DNA of 64,000 nucleotides, taken from NCBI RefSeq assembly GCF_030551875.1, contig NZ_JAUOZU010000001.1, positions 434,001-498,000 on the forward strand. Direction: 5' to 3'. The notes under the pieces are model-generated. The model worked only from the letters and a program-made list of their open reading frames with translations, made no database searches and was not told where the DNA came from. Source of the DNA: Fluviirhizobium alvei (lineage in GTDB: Bacteria; Pseudomonadota; Alphaproteobacteria; Rhizobiales; Rhizobiaceae). The stretch's first letter is position 1; each line of letters starts with the position of its first letter. Positions 44,487-55,797 of this stretch are shown piece after piece. Both the position numbers and the translations under genes were made by a program.

Positions 44487-45587
44487 ATGGCCTATGATCA
44501 GAAGCGCGTCGTAGACGCGATCCGTGCCTTCGAGAAAGGCGAAATCGTCGTCGTCACCGACGACGATGACCGCGAGAACGAAGGCGACCTGATCGTCGCT
44601 GCCGTCCATTGCACGCCGGAAAAGATGGCCTTCATCGTTCGCCATACGTCCGGCATCGTCTGCACCCCGATGCCGCGCGAGGAGGCCAAGCGCCTCAACC
44701 TCACCGCCATGGTGGCGGAAAACGATTCGGCGCACACCACCGCCTTCACCGTGTCGGTTGACTTCAAGCACGGAACCACCACTGGCATTTCGGCCGATGA
44801 TCGTACCCTGACGGTGCGAAACCTCGCCAATCCGAATGTCTCGGCCGGCGATTTCGTTCGCCCCGGCCATATCTTCCCGCTCGTCGCCCGCGAAGGCGGC
44901 GTACTCATGCGCTCGGGCCATACCGAAGCCGCTGTCGATCTCTGCCGGCTTGCCGGTCTGCCGCCGGTCGGCGTGATCTGCGAACTCGTCAATGACGACG
45001 GCACCGTGACCCGCGGTCCGCAGGTGACGGCTTTCGCTGAAAAGCATGGTCTGAAGCAGGTATCCGTCGCCGATCTCATCGCTTACCGCCAGCGCAAGGA
45101 AACCCTGATCGTGCGGCAGAGCGAATTTGCCATCACGACGGCGCATGGCAAGGCGCAGGCGATCAGCTACTCGCTGCCCTGGGATCCGATGCAGCATATG
45201 GCGGTCGTCTTCGGCGACATCCGTGACGGCGAGGACGTCATGGTCCGCCTGCATATGGAAAATGTTGCCGACGATGTGTTCGGCGGCACCCGTCCGGTCG
45301 ATCGTTTCCTCGCCCGGATTGCCGAAGAGGGGCGCGGTGTGATCGTCTATCTGCGCGAAGGTTCGGTCGGCGTCGGTTCGGTCGAGCACAATCGCAAGAT
45401 CGGCCATGGTCGCGAAAACCACGAGCAGGCGCAGGCGCGCGAAAACGAATGGCTGGAAATCGGCCTCGGTGCACAGATCCTCAAGGATCTCGGTATCGCC
45501 TCGATCCGGCTCTTGTCGTCGCGTGAACGCCACTATGTCGGTCTGGAAGGTTTTGGGATCAGGATTGCCAAGACGGAGCTCTTCTGA
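44487..45587 (+). CDS. ribB: 3,4-dihydroxy-2-butanone 4-phosphate synthase with degenerate RibA-like domain
   Basis: The protein has 366 residues. The N-terminal domain (TDDDDRENEGDLIVAA, HTTAFTVSVD, RPGHIFPLVAREGGVLMRSGHTEAAVDL) is a complete RibB. The C-terminal 160 residues have the GTP cyclohydrolase II fold, but where RibA has three zinc-binding Cys after its GDVFGS block, this protein has HMENVADDVFGGTRPVDRF with no Cys. That domain is therefore predicted not to be active as a cyclohydrolase. It acts in riboflavin synthesis. Its stop overlaps the next start (TGATG). Confidence 0.92.
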   Translation: MAYDQKRVVDAIRAFEKGEIVVVTDDDDRENEGDLIVAAVHCTPEKMAFIVRHTSGIVCTPMPREEAKRLNLTAMVAENDSAHTTAFTVSVDFKHGTTTGISADDRTLTVRNLANPNVSAGDFVRPGHIFPLVAREGGVLMRSGHTEAAVDLCRLAGLPPVGVICELVNDDGTVTRGPQVTAFAEKHGLKQVSVADLIAYRQRKETLIVRQSEFAITTAHGKAQAISYSLPWDPMQHMAVVFGDIRDGEDVMVRLHMENVADDVFGGTRPVDRFLARIAEEGRGVIVYLREGSVGVGSVEHNRKIGHGRENHEQAQARENEWLEIGLGAQILKDLGIASIRLLSSRERHYVGLEGFGIRIAKTELF

Positions 45588-46672
45588 TGCTTCTTCTGCA
45601 TGTCGGTCCGCACAAGACGGCGACGACCTGGTTGCAGACCAATTTCCACCATAATGTCACGGCGCTCGAAGGCGCCGGCTGGCTCTATCCGCTGACCGGC
45701 GAGCGTGTCCGCATCGCCCATCATGACCTGTCGGACAATCCGCGCGAGATCGAACAGCCGGACAGTCGCAAGGTGCAGGAATTGATCCGCATCGGCAAAC
45801 GGGCCAAGGCGAGGAACCTCAACATCCTCCTGTCGTCCGAGGGGTTTCGTCATTGGACGCCCAGCCAGATCAGGTTGCTGCAGAAACACCTGCAACAACC
45901 TGATCTGCACATCGTCTATGGTCTGCGCGATCCCGTTTCGCTGCTCTATTCCTTCTGGGCGCAACAGGTGAAGTCGGGGACGACCCTCACATTCCCGCAG
46001 TTTGTCCAGCGCCAGCGGAAGCGTCCGGGGCGTGTGCGCCTTCTCGATCCGCGAAAGGAAATCGCCCGCTTCGCCCGAATGCGCAAGGCGCGACTGACTC
46101 TGCTCGCCTATGATCGGATCCGAAAGGGCGAACGCGATATCTTCGACGTTTTTGCGCAGGATGTTCTTGGCGTGCCGTCGCTCGAGATGGTCGATCGTGC
46201 TGCAGTCAACGAGCGCGAACCGCTCGAACTGACCGAATTCATGCGGCTTGTCCTCAAGCGCATGGACGGAAAAGGCAAAACTTCATCCGTCAAGATCGGC
46301 CAGCTGTTCAAGTATATGCTGGGTACGGAGATGAAGCAGAAGATCATCTCGACCATCGCTGCCGTTCCAGCTGCGCGGCGGACACTCGTCATCGATCGCG
46401 ATTCGCCAAAGCTGCAGCGCATCGAAGAGCAGCTTCTCAGGCGCTATCGTGCAAAGATCCATCCGGCGCCGGGAGACGAGGGCCTGTTCCTGCATGGCAA
46501 GGTCGAATTCGCTTATTACGATGAGGAAGAGCTCTTAAAAACGTCGGAGGTCAGTCGCCTCGTCGGCACGATTGCCTGGAAGTTCAGGCCAAGCGGTCTG
46601 CATGTGATGACAGCTGCGATGACCCGTTTCTGGCTCATCGTCTGGCGCCGTTTCCTCAAGCTTTTCCGCTGA
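45587..46672 (+). CDS. Sulfotransferase-like protein, tandem copy 1
   Basis: The protein has 361 residues. The start LLHVGPHKTATTWLQTNFHHN contains a P-loop-like PAPS-binding motif, HIVYGLRDPVSLLYSFWAQQVKSG holds the Arg-Asp-Pro 3'-phosphate-binding motif, and LLSSEGF precedes it. The rest is diverged. It would transfer a sulfo group from PAPS to an unknown acceptor, perhaps a carbohydrate. The start codon overlaps the ribB stop, so it is coupled to it. The basic tail (MTRFWLIVWRRFLKLFR) is amphipathic and may touch the membrane. Confidence 0.75.
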   Translation: MLLLHVGPHKTATTWLQTNFHHNVTALEGAGWLYPLTGERVRIAHHDLSDNPREIEQPDSRKVQELIRIGKRAKARNLNILLSSEGFRHWTPSQIRLLQKHLQQPDLHIVYGLRDPVSLLYSFWAQQVKSGTTLTFPQFVQRQRKRPGRVRLLDPRKEIARFARMRKARLTLLAYDRIRKGERDIFDVFAQDVLGVPSLEMVDRAAVNEREPLELTEFMRLVLKRMDGKGKTSSVKIGQLFKYMLGTEMKQKIISTIAAVPAARRTLVIDRDSPKLQRIEEQLLRRYRAKIHPAPGDEGLFLHGKVEFAYYDEEELLKTSEVSRLVGTIAWKFRPSGLHVMTAAMTRFWLIVWRRFLKLFR

Positions 46673-46694
46673 ACGCTTTCTTGGGGGAGAAGAG

Positions 46695-47774
46695 ATGCTC
46701 GTGATCCATGTCGGTCCGCGCAAAACCGGAACCACCTATCTGCAGAACAACTTCCACCGTAACCGTGCCGAACTGATCCGGCGTGGCTGGTTCTATCCGC
46801 AGGTATCGCTCGGCGTGCAGAGCGCCCATCACGATGTTGCGGCGTCACGCGACGAGATCCGAAAAGGGCAGGGGCCTATGGTGGATCGGCTAAGGCGGGC
46901 TGCCCGCAAGGCCGCAAAGCTTGGCACGAACATCTTTCTCTCGTCGGAAGCCTTCCGTACCTGGGAGGCCGAAGATTACGGCTTCCTGGCCCGCACTTTC
47001 GGAGAAAGCCGTGCCATGATCGTCTATACTTTGCGGGATCCGGTGAGCCTGCTGCATTCGGTCTGGGGTGAAACCGTCAAGACAGGTCGAACCCATTCGC
47101 TGCCGGAATTCGTCGCCGCCAATTGCGACAAGGCTCTGCGTTCCGCCAACCTCAATGCGATGGTGCAGCTCAAGCCTATCATCGATCGTCCCGAGCTCGA
47201 TCTCATTGTGCTGGATTATGAGGCGCTCCGTTCAAGCGGTGCCGATCTCTACACGAGCTTCTGTCTTCATGCTCTCGGTCTGGATGGCATGCAGCCGCAG
47301 CGGACCCGTCCGGCCAACAGCAGCTATTCGGTCGAACTGACCGAATATATCCGTCTCCTGGCGCGTCATCTCGGTGACTATACCGAGGACAAGTCACTGA
47401 TGTTCGCCCGCCGTTTCGAACATTGCCACAGCCCGGCCGAAATCGCCGAGATCGAGGCGCTGGTTCGCGACAGCGGCGCAGACGCGCGCGGGCAGGTGGC
47501 ACTCGACCGGTCGGAACCCTGGTTCCTGGCGCTTGAAAGAGCGGCTAGCCGTGCCCTGCGATCGTATCTCCGGCCAACCCACCCCGAGGGCAGGCTTTTT
47601 CCGCAGGGGGTGACCTTCTATGCCTGTTATGACATCGATCGTCTCGAAGATATCGCCGCAATAGCAACCTGGCGCGATCGGTCTGCGGAACGCATGCGCA
47701 ACGCCTCGACGCCTTGGAAGAAAAGCGGCATCATGCGCGCCTGGCGCCACATCAAGCGACGATTCTGGATCTGA
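46695..47774 (+). CDS. Sulfotransferase-like protein, tandem copy 2
   Basis: The protein has 359 residues and is a paralogue of the gene directly upstream. It has HVGPRKTGTTYLQNNFHRNR, LSSEAFRTWE and IVYTLRDPVSLLHSVWGE in the same places and a similar basic tail (RAWRHIKRRFWI). A GGGGGAGAAG site precedes the ATG; the gap to the first copy is 22 bp. The acceptor is unknown. The pair probably arose by tandem duplication and then diverged strongly. Confidence 0.75.
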   Translation: MLVIHVGPRKTGTTYLQNNFHRNRAELIRRGWFYPQVSLGVQSAHHDVAASRDEIRKGQGPMVDRLRRAARKAAKLGTNIFLSSEAFRTWEAEDYGFLARTFGESRAMIVYTLRDPVSLLHSVWGETVKTGRTHSLPEFVAANCDKALRSANLNAMVQLKPIIDRPELDLIVLDYEALRSSGADLYTSFCLHALGLDGMQPQRTRPANSSYSVELTEYIRLLARHLGDYTEDKSLMFARRFEHCHSPAEIAEIEALVRDSGADARGQVALDRSEPWFLALERAASRALRSYLRPTHPEGRLFPQGVTFYACYDIDRLEDIAAIATWRDRSAERMRNASTPWKKSGIMRAWRHIKRRFWI

Positions 47775-47800
47775 CAACCGAACAACCGGAGACTGCGCGC

Positions 47801-48745
47801 ATGGGTTGGGACTTTTCGATCGGCAACACCATCGGGCTGATGGTCCGTACCCTGCCTTTCATCCTCATGCGAATGGTGGTCTATTTCGGCATCACACTGG
47901 CCTATCTGATCGCCACCGGTGCGGGCGCGGGGATCGGCTATGGTGTCGGTCATATTTCGGATGATCCGGCAGCCTTTTCGGTCTGGGGCGGGATCATCGG
48001 CTTCGGCTTTGTCTCCTTCGGGGTCTACTGGATCCGCGAATACCTGCTCTACATCCTCAAGGCCGGCCATATCGCCGTGATGGTGGAACTGCTAGACGGT
48101 CGCGACCTGCCGGACGGCAAGGGCCAGATCGCCCATGCCCGCGAAGTTGTGACGGCGCGCTTCGGCGAAGCCAATCTGCTTTTCGCGCTCGACCAGCTGA
48201 TCAAGGGTGTCATCGGCGCGATCACCGGATTGCTGGGCGGCATTGCCATGATCCTGCCAATCCCCGGCCTTGATGGTCTTGTGCGCTTCATCAACACCGT
48301 CATCCGCCTGTCGCTGACCTATGTCGATGAAATCATTCTTGCCTATAACATTCGCCGCGGCGGCAATCCGTGGGAAAGCGCCCGACAGGGGCTCGTCCTC
48401 TATGCCCAGAACGGCAAGGTCATGATCAAGAATGCCATCTGGCTGGCGATCATGCTCTGGGTGCTGGCGATTGCCGTCTTTATCCTGTTCCTCGGTCCGG
48501 CAGCGGCCCTCTTCTACGTCATGCCCGGCGACATGGCGGGCTGGTCCTTCATCGGCGCCATCCTCTTTGCCTGGGCTTTCAAGGCGGCGGTTCTCGAGCC
48601 TTTCGCGATTGCTGCGCTAATGGATGTCTATTTCAAGACCATCGAAGGCCAGGTGCCGAACCCGGATTGGGATCGCAAGCTCGCCGAAGCCTCGGCAAAA
48701 TTCCGCGAGATCAAGGACAAGGCATTGGGCACTCAGCCAGCCTGA
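47801..48745 (+). CDS. Uncharacterised multi-pass membrane protein
   Basis: A 314-residue protein with about six to seven hydrophobic segments (first at about 18-45, others at 60-85, 135-170, 205-235 and 240-270). GAGAGIGYGVGHISDD and RGGNPWESARQGLVLYAQNGKVMIKNAIWL are notable. I cannot assign a named family. It follows the sulfotransferase pair by 26 bp and could be part of that transcript. The ATG at 47801 has a GGAGA site. Confidence 0.6.
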   Translation: MGWDFSIGNTIGLMVRTLPFILMRMVVYFGITLAYLIATGAGAGIGYGVGHISDDPAAFSVWGGIIGFGFVSFGVYWIREYLLYILKAGHIAVMVELLDGRDLPDGKGQIAHAREVVTARFGEANLLFALDQLIKGVIGAITGLLGGIAMILPIPGLDGLVRFINTVIRLSLTYVDEIILAYNIRRGGNPWESARQGLVLYAQNGKVMIKNAIWLAIMLWVLAIAVFILFLGPAAALFYVMPGDMAGWSFIGAILFAWAFKAAVLEPFAIAALMDVYFKTIEGQVPNPDWDRKLAEASAKFREIKDKALGTQPA

Positions 48746-48784
48746 GGCCGGCGTCTCCGTCATTCTTTTCGAGTTCAGAGCTTT

Positions 48785-48946
48785 CCCCTCCCCACAAGGG
48801 GGAGGGGCTAAGAAGCCGCGACGCCCCTGCCCAACTCCTCGCGTTCTGGATGCTGGACCGTCTGTTTCATGAAGCCATTGACCGGACAGATCGGTTGGTT
48901 CGAAACGGGTCGGCGAGGTTAAGCCCCTCCCCCTTGTGGGGAGGGG
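48785..48946. repeat. REP-like palindromes, copies 2 and 3, inverted pair
   Basis: Copy 2 (48785-48807) and copy 3 (48924-48946) of the CCCCTCCCC-ACAA-GGGGGAGGGG palindrome stand in opposite orientation 116 bp apart. Each can form a hairpin and both can pair with each other. They fill most of the 298-bp gap between the membrane protein and tldD. Confidence 0.8.
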
Positions 48947-49013
48947 TTGGGGAGGGGAACAGTCAGAAATGAGGTTGGGGAGGGGAACAGCCAGAAATGA
49001 GGGTGGGGAGGTG
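48947..49013. repeat. 28-bp tandem repeat, about 2.4 copies
   Basis: The unit starts TTGGGGAGGGGAACAG and ends AGAAATGAGG, at 48947 and 48975 with one base change, with a partial third at 49003. It is derived in part from the adjoining REP arm. Confidence 0.75.
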
Positions 49014-49043
49014 AGCTGGGAAGATGAAGGGCCGTTGGAACCC

Positions 49044-50459
49044 TTACGCCTTGGTGCCGCCAACGGTCACTTCGTTCATGCGCAGATGCGGCTGGCCGAC
49101 GCCGACCGGCACCCATTGGCCGGCCTTGCCGCAATTGCCGACGCCGGTATCGAGACGGGAATCGTTGCCGACCATCGTGATGCGCCGCATGGCTTCCGGA
49201 CCGTTGCCGATCAGCATGGCGCCCTTCACCGGTACGGTGATCTTGCCATCCTCGATCATATAGGCTTCCGTGCAGCCGAACACGAACTTGCCGGAGGTAA
49301 TGTCGACCTGGCCACCGCCGAAGGCAACGGCATAGAGGCCGCGCTTCACCGAGGCGATGATTTCCTCCGGCGTCTGGCTACCGGAAAGCATGTAGGTGTT
49401 GGTCATGCGCGGCATCGGTTGATGCTCATAGGATTCGCGGCGACCGTTGCCGGTCGGCTTCATGCCCATTAGCCGGGCATTCTGGCGATCCTGCATATAA
49501 CCGACAAGCCTGCCGTTTTCGATCAGCACATTATAGGCCGATGGCGTGCCTTCGTCGTCGATGGTCAGCGAGCCGCGCGCGAGATCGATCGTTCCGTCAT
49601 CGACCACCGTCACGCCGGGCGCGGCGACCATTTCCCCCATCAGGCCGGCGAAGGCCGACGTCTTCTTGCGGTTGAAATCGCCCTCGAGACCGTGGCCGAC
49701 CGCCTCATGTAGCATGACGCCCGGCCAGCCGGAACCGAGAACGACATCCATGGTGCCCGCCGGCGCATCGATGGCTTCGAGATTGACGAGCGCCTGTCGG
49801 AGCGCTTCATCGGCGCCCGTCTTCCAGCTGTCGCCAATCAGGAAATCGGCGAAGGGCTTGCGGCCGCCAATGCCATAGCTGCCGCTTTCCTGGCGATCGC
49901 CATCGCCGGCAACCACCGAAATGTTGAAGCGCGTCATCGGCCGCACATCGCGATAGCGCTGGCCATCGGCACGCAGGATTTCAACAACCTTCCAGGCAGC
50001 GGTGATCGAGGCCGTGACTTGACGGACCTTGCTGTCCTTGGCCCGCAGATAGGAATCGATATCGGCGAGCAGCGCCGCCTTCTCCTCGAATGTCGGGGCG
50101 CCGATCGGATTGTCGGAGCCGTAGCGCTGCCGGTTGGTGCCGGAAGGGGCTGCCGCATAGGTGCCGCCGCGACCGGACACCACAACCGAAACCGCATCGG
50201 CGGCGCGTTTCAGTGCCGCTTCGCTCATCTCGCCCGAATGGGCGTAACCAACCGTTTCGCCTGACACGGCCCGCAGGCCGAAACCCTGGTCGGTGCCGAA
50301 GCTGCCACCCTTCAACCGACCATTGTCGAAGGTCAGGGATTCGGACTCGGAATATTCGAGATAAAGCTCTCCATCCTCGGCGCCCCGCAGCGTTTCCGAT
50401 ACGAGCGTTTCGACATTCGCGGCGCTGATGTCGAATTTGGAGAGGAGATCGGTCTTCAT
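49044..50459 (-). CDS. tldD: Metalloprotease TldD
   Basis: The protein has 471 residues, the usual size. The zinc motif HExxxH lies in MLHEAVGHGLEGDF, followed by KKTSAFAGLMGEMVAAPGVTVVDDGT and the C-terminal SGSQTPEEIIASVKRGLYAV. It forms a heterodimeric protease with TldE, which is not in this window. The ATG at 50459 (MKTDLLSKFD) fits the family start, not the frame extension to 50531. Confidence 0.95.
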   Translation of the reverse strand: MKTDLLSKFDISAANVETLVSETLRGAEDGELYLEYSESESLTFDNGRLKGGSFGTDQGFGLRAVSGETVGYAHSGEMSEAALKRAADAVSVVVSGRGGTYAAAPSGTNRQRYGSDNPIGAPTFEEKAALLADIDSYLRAKDSKVRQVTASITAAWKVVEILRADGQRYRDVRPMTRFNISVVAGDGDRQESGSYGIGGRKPFADFLIGDSWKTGADEALRQALVNLEAIDAPAGTMDVVLGSGWPGVMLHEAVGHGLEGDFNRKKTSAFAGLMGEMVAAPGVTVVDDGTIDLARGSLTIDDEGTPSAYNVLIENGRLVGYMQDRQNARLMGMKPTGNGRRESYEHQPMPRMTNTYMLSGSQTPEEIIASVKRGLYAVAFGGGQVDITSGKFVFGCTEAYMIEDGKITVPVKGAMLIGNGPEAMRRITMVGNDSRLDTGVGNCGKAGQWVPVGVGQPHLRMNEVTVGGTKA

Positions 50460-50548
50460 GGATGCGCTTTCAGGGCGCCAGGCGCCCGCTGGTGAAACTC
50501 GGTTTGTTTCATTTAGGCGGGCGGTCACCACAAGGCAAGGCCAGACGC

Positions 50549-51067
50549 TTAGGGCAGGGCGTCGTAGCCTTCACCGAAACCTGTGAGGTCGATCGGGATG
50601 CCGATCCCGTCCTCGTCGCGCGAGACATAGATGATGAAGGTCGCGATCTTGCCGGCCCGCAGAACCTTCATCAGATTGTCGTCGATTTCGACTTCGGCAT
50701 AGCAGCCGTCCGAGAAGCAGCGGATGAAATAGATGCGGCCGAGATTGTTGCCGTCGACATTCAGGCCCAGCCCGTTAAAGAGCAAAGTGCCGAGGGGTGC
50801 CAGAACGCGCAGGATGCGCGCCTTGCGATCCGCCGTCTTCAGAATAACCACCGAAAGGCCGACTTCCGGACGGTCGTCGGCGATCACATTCTGCATCAGC
50901 GCGCATTGGTCCGTCGAAGAACCGACCGGCTTGTCACAGACAATCGACCATGCGCCATGGTTGGATTTGACTGTGCCCGGCTTCTCCTGCGCTCCGGCCG
51001 GAGTGGAAAGGAGAAGTCCGGCAAGAACGGGAAGTGCGAGCCAGCGCAGGGGGACACATGTGCCCAT
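50549..51067 (-). CDS. Invasion-associated locus B family protein
   Basis: The protein has 172 residues. A Sec signal (about 1-26, ending TPAGAQ) is followed by the IalB domain: HGAWSIVCDKP, CALMQNVIA, GLSVVILKTAD, FIRCFSDGCYAEVEIDD. Four Cys probably form disulphides in the periplasm. The name comes from Bartonella; in free-living rhizobia the role is unknown. The ATG at 51067 has a GAGG site. It is 89 bp upstream of tldD on the same strand. Confidence 0.88.
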   Translation of the reverse strand: MGTCVPLRWLALPVLAGLLLSTPAGAQEKPGTVKSNHGAWSIVCDKPVGSSTDQCALMQNVIADDRPEVGLSVVILKTADRKARILRVLAPLGTLLFNGLGLNVDGNNLGRIYFIRCFSDGCYAEVEIDDNLMKVLRAGKIATFIIYVSRDEDGIGIPIDLTGFGEGYDALP

Positions 51068-51375
51068 AAATACCTCGGGATCGAATCGTTGGCCTAGAGA
51101 TATCATCACCGGGGCCGGAAATGGAACCGCGGGAACGCAATCTGTTGATGTTTCTAGAGCGCGAGTGCGGCGAAAGCACGACCGGAATCATTGTGCAGTG
51201 CGTTATAAATGCTTGTGATTTTTTTGTGGCGCAGTTTGACAATGCGCAAAAATGCCGCATGAAACGGCCCCTGAGGCTGTTGCGGCATGGTCGAAACTGT
51301 GGTTTTAAGTGAAGACCATAGCAGGGATTCTGCGGTTTCGTTTGATCCTGATCAAACACTTGGGGAGATTCATTC
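51068..51375. other. Divergent promoter region of ialB-like gene and cox cluster
   Basis: 308 bp. It contains the FNR/FixK box listed separately next to coxB. A TTGACA hexamer at 51236 may be a -35 element for coxB transcription, with only a weak -10 (ATGAAA) 17 bp on. Nothing else is recognisable. Confidence 0.45.
51342..51355. promoter_or_regulatory. FNR/FixK-type box before coxB
   Basis: TTGATCCTGATCAA is an exact match to the TTGAT-N4-ATCAA anaerobox and a near-perfect palindrome. Its 3' end is 20 bp before the coxB start codon, so a bound protein would block transcription or initiation rather than activate. Confidence 0.75.
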
Positions 51376-53963
<2,588 letters not shown>

Positions 53964-53972
53964 TTTGAATTC

Positions 53973-53997
53973 GGAAGCCGCCCACCGGGCGGCTTCC
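53973..53997 (+). terminator. Hairpin after coxA
   Basis: A perfect 11-bp stem GGAAGCCGCCC/GGGCGGCTTCC with a 3-base loop, 9 bp after the coxA stop. No T-run follows, so it is more likely a stabilising or attenuating element inside the operon. Confidence 0.6.
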
Positions 53998-54025
53998 ATT
54001 CCGGACGTTGAAGAGTACCAGCAAC

Positions 54026-54982
54026 ATGGCATTGATCGAAAGCGAACAGGTAGGAACGGCAAACGACGCCCCGCGGATTTCCGAGGCGACGTTCAGGGAC
54101 TATTTTGCGCTTCTCAAGCCCCGCGTCATGTCGCTCGTCGTCTTCACCGCGGTTGCCGGTGTCGTGTTGGCGCCCGGCGATATCCATCCCTTCATCGCCT
54201 TCGTATCGATCCTCTGTATCGCTGTCGGCGCCGGTGCGTCCGGTGCGCTCAACATGTGGTACGATGCCGATATCGATGCGGTCATGACCCGCACGGCGTC
54301 ACGTCCGATTCCGGCCGGCCGTATCCTGCCGGGCGAAGCGCTAGCCTTCGGCATCACGCTGTCGGGCTTTTCGGTCGGCATCCTCGGTATCGTCGCCAAT
54401 GCGGTCGCCGCCGGTCTGCTCGCATTCACGATCTTCTTCTACGCCGTCGTCTATACGATGTGGCTCAAGCGCTGGACGCCGCAGAACATCGTTATCGGTG
54501 GTGCGGCCGGTGCCTTCCCGCCCATGGTCGGCTGGGCAGCCGTAACCGGTGGCGTTTCGGTTGAGAGCATCGTTCTCTTCCTGATCATCTTCCTCTGGAC
54601 GCCGGCCCATTTCTGGGCGCTCGCCCTCTTCAAGATGCGCGATTACGGTTCCGTCGGCGTGCCGATGCTGCCGAATTTCGCCGGCGAGAAGGTGACCAAG
54701 GACCAGATCCTCATCTATGCCGTGCTGACCGCCCTTTGCGGCGCAGCACCGACTATTCTCGGTTTCGCGTCGCCGGTCTATGGCGTCGTCGCAACGCTTC
54801 TCGGTCTCGGCCTTGTCTGGTTTGCGCTGCTCTGTCGCCGCATGCCGGAGGGGGACAAGGCCATGATTCCGGCCAAGAAGCTTTTCGGCTACTCCATCCT
54901 GTACCTGTTCGCGATCTTCTCGCTGCTGATGATTGATCATTTCGCAGCGAGCCTTTGGTCCAATATTCTCTGGGAGGTATGA
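54026..54982 (+). CDS. ctaB: Protohaem IX farnesyltransferase
   Basis: A 318-residue UbiA-family membrane protein with about nine helices. [39 protein letters not shown] and [19 protein letters not shown] hold the two Asp-rich prenyl-binding motifs and the family-specific His. It makes haem O for later conversion to haem A. ATG at 54026; 62 bp after coxA. Confidence 0.96.
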   Translation: MALIESEQVGTANDAPRISEATFRDYFALLKPRVMSLVVFTAVAGVVLAPGDIHPFIAFVSILCIAVGAGASGALNMWYDADIDAVMTRTASRPIPAGRILPGEALAFGITLSGFSVGILGIVANAVAAGLLAFTIFFYAVVYTMWLKRWTPQNIVIGGAAGAFPPMVGWAAVTGGVSVESIVLFLIIFLWTPAHFWALALFKMRDYGSVGVPMLPNFAGEKVTKDQILIYAVLTALCGAAPTILGFASPVYGVVATLLGLGLVWFALLCRRMPEGDKAMIPAKKLFGYSILYLFAIFSLLMIDHFAASLWSNILWEV

Positions 54983-54984
54983 GT

Positions 54985-55125
54985 ATGGATAGAGTGCAGT
55001 TGAACGAATTGCAGCGGCGCTCGCGCCGCAACCGCAACATTGCCATTGGTGTGACGCTCGGCGTTCTGGTGGTGATCTTCTATGCGATTACCATCATCAA
55101 GATGGCTCCGGGAGCTTTGCATTGA
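54985..55125 (+). CDS. CoxF-type small assembly protein
   Basis: A 46-residue membrane protein: a basic N-terminal part ([14 protein letters not shown]) and one helix (about 20-40). It stands exactly where rhizobia have the small coxF gene, between ctaB and ctaG. A GGAGG site precedes the ATG. Its stop codon overlaps the ctaG start. Confidence 0.8.
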   Translation: MDRVQLNELQRRSRRNRNIAIGVTLGVLVVIFYAITIIKMAPGALH

Positions 55126-55742
55126 GCGATAGCAACATCGAGAGCGGCAAGGTCGAACAGGGCAAGGCGCGCAGCAATGGCGTCATCGTGGCTTCCTGCG
55201 TGGCATTCGTTGCCGCAATGGTGGGCATGAGCTATGCCGCCGTGCCGCTCTATGAACTCTATTGCAAGGTTACCGGTTACAACGGCACCACGCAGCGTGT
55301 CGAACAGGCATCGAATACGATCCTCAATGAGACGATCCGCGTCGAATTCGATTCCAACACCGCAGGCGATCTCAACTGGACATTCCGCTCGGTCGAGCGT
55401 GCGGTCGAGCCGCGCATCGGCGAGACGATCCAGGTGAATTTCCGCGTCACCAACAATTCGGCGACCGAGGAAACCGGCCAGGCCGTGTTCAATGTGACGC
55501 CGATGTCGGCTGGCGCCTATTTCAACAAGCTCGAATGTTTCTGCTTCACCGATGTGACGCTGAAGCCGGGCGAAACGCGGGATATGCCCGTGACCTTCTT
55601 CGTCGATCCGGAAATCGTCAATACGCCGGAAACGAAGGACATCAAGGTCATGACGCTGTCCTACACATTCTATAGCCGCGACAAGCAGAAGCCGGTCGCG
55701 GAAAATGCCGCAATCCGCAAGGACAAGGGCAATCAACTTTAA
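55122..55742 (+). CDS. ctaG: Cytochrome c oxidase assembly protein CtaG (Cox11)
   Basis: A 206-residue protein with one N-terminal helix (about 24-44, ending in [20 protein letters not shown]) and a periplasmic Ig-like domain with the copper-binding [14 protein letters not shown] motif. It delivers copper to the CuB site of CoxA. The start is probably TTG at 55122, overlapping the upstream stop codon, so it depends on coupling to it. Confidence 0.95.
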   Translation: MSDSNIESGKVEQGKARSNGVIVASCVAFVAAMVGMSYAAVPLYELYCKVTGYNGTTQRVEQASNTILNETIRVEFDSNTAGDLNWTFRSVERAVEPRIGETIQVNFRVTNNSATEETGQAVFNVTPMSAGAYFNKLECFCFTDVTLKPGETRDMPVTFFVDPEIVNTPETKDIKVMTLSYTFYSRDKQKPVAENAAIRKDKGNQL

Positions 55743-55797
55743 CATCCGGACCGCCGGGGAGGCGGTCCCGCAGGGGTCAATAGCCGGGGAATTAGAC

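Noticed and set aside
43095-45533. An 812-codon open frame on the minus strand across aroC and ribB
   Set aside because: It is the antisense shadow of two well-conserved genes in GC-rich codon use; the translation is rich in His/Arg/Asp without any domain and there is no ribosome site.
50493-50510. GAAAC and GTTTC near tldD as another regulon box
   Set aside because: The two copies are inverted and not in 9-bp phase, unlike all other boxes.
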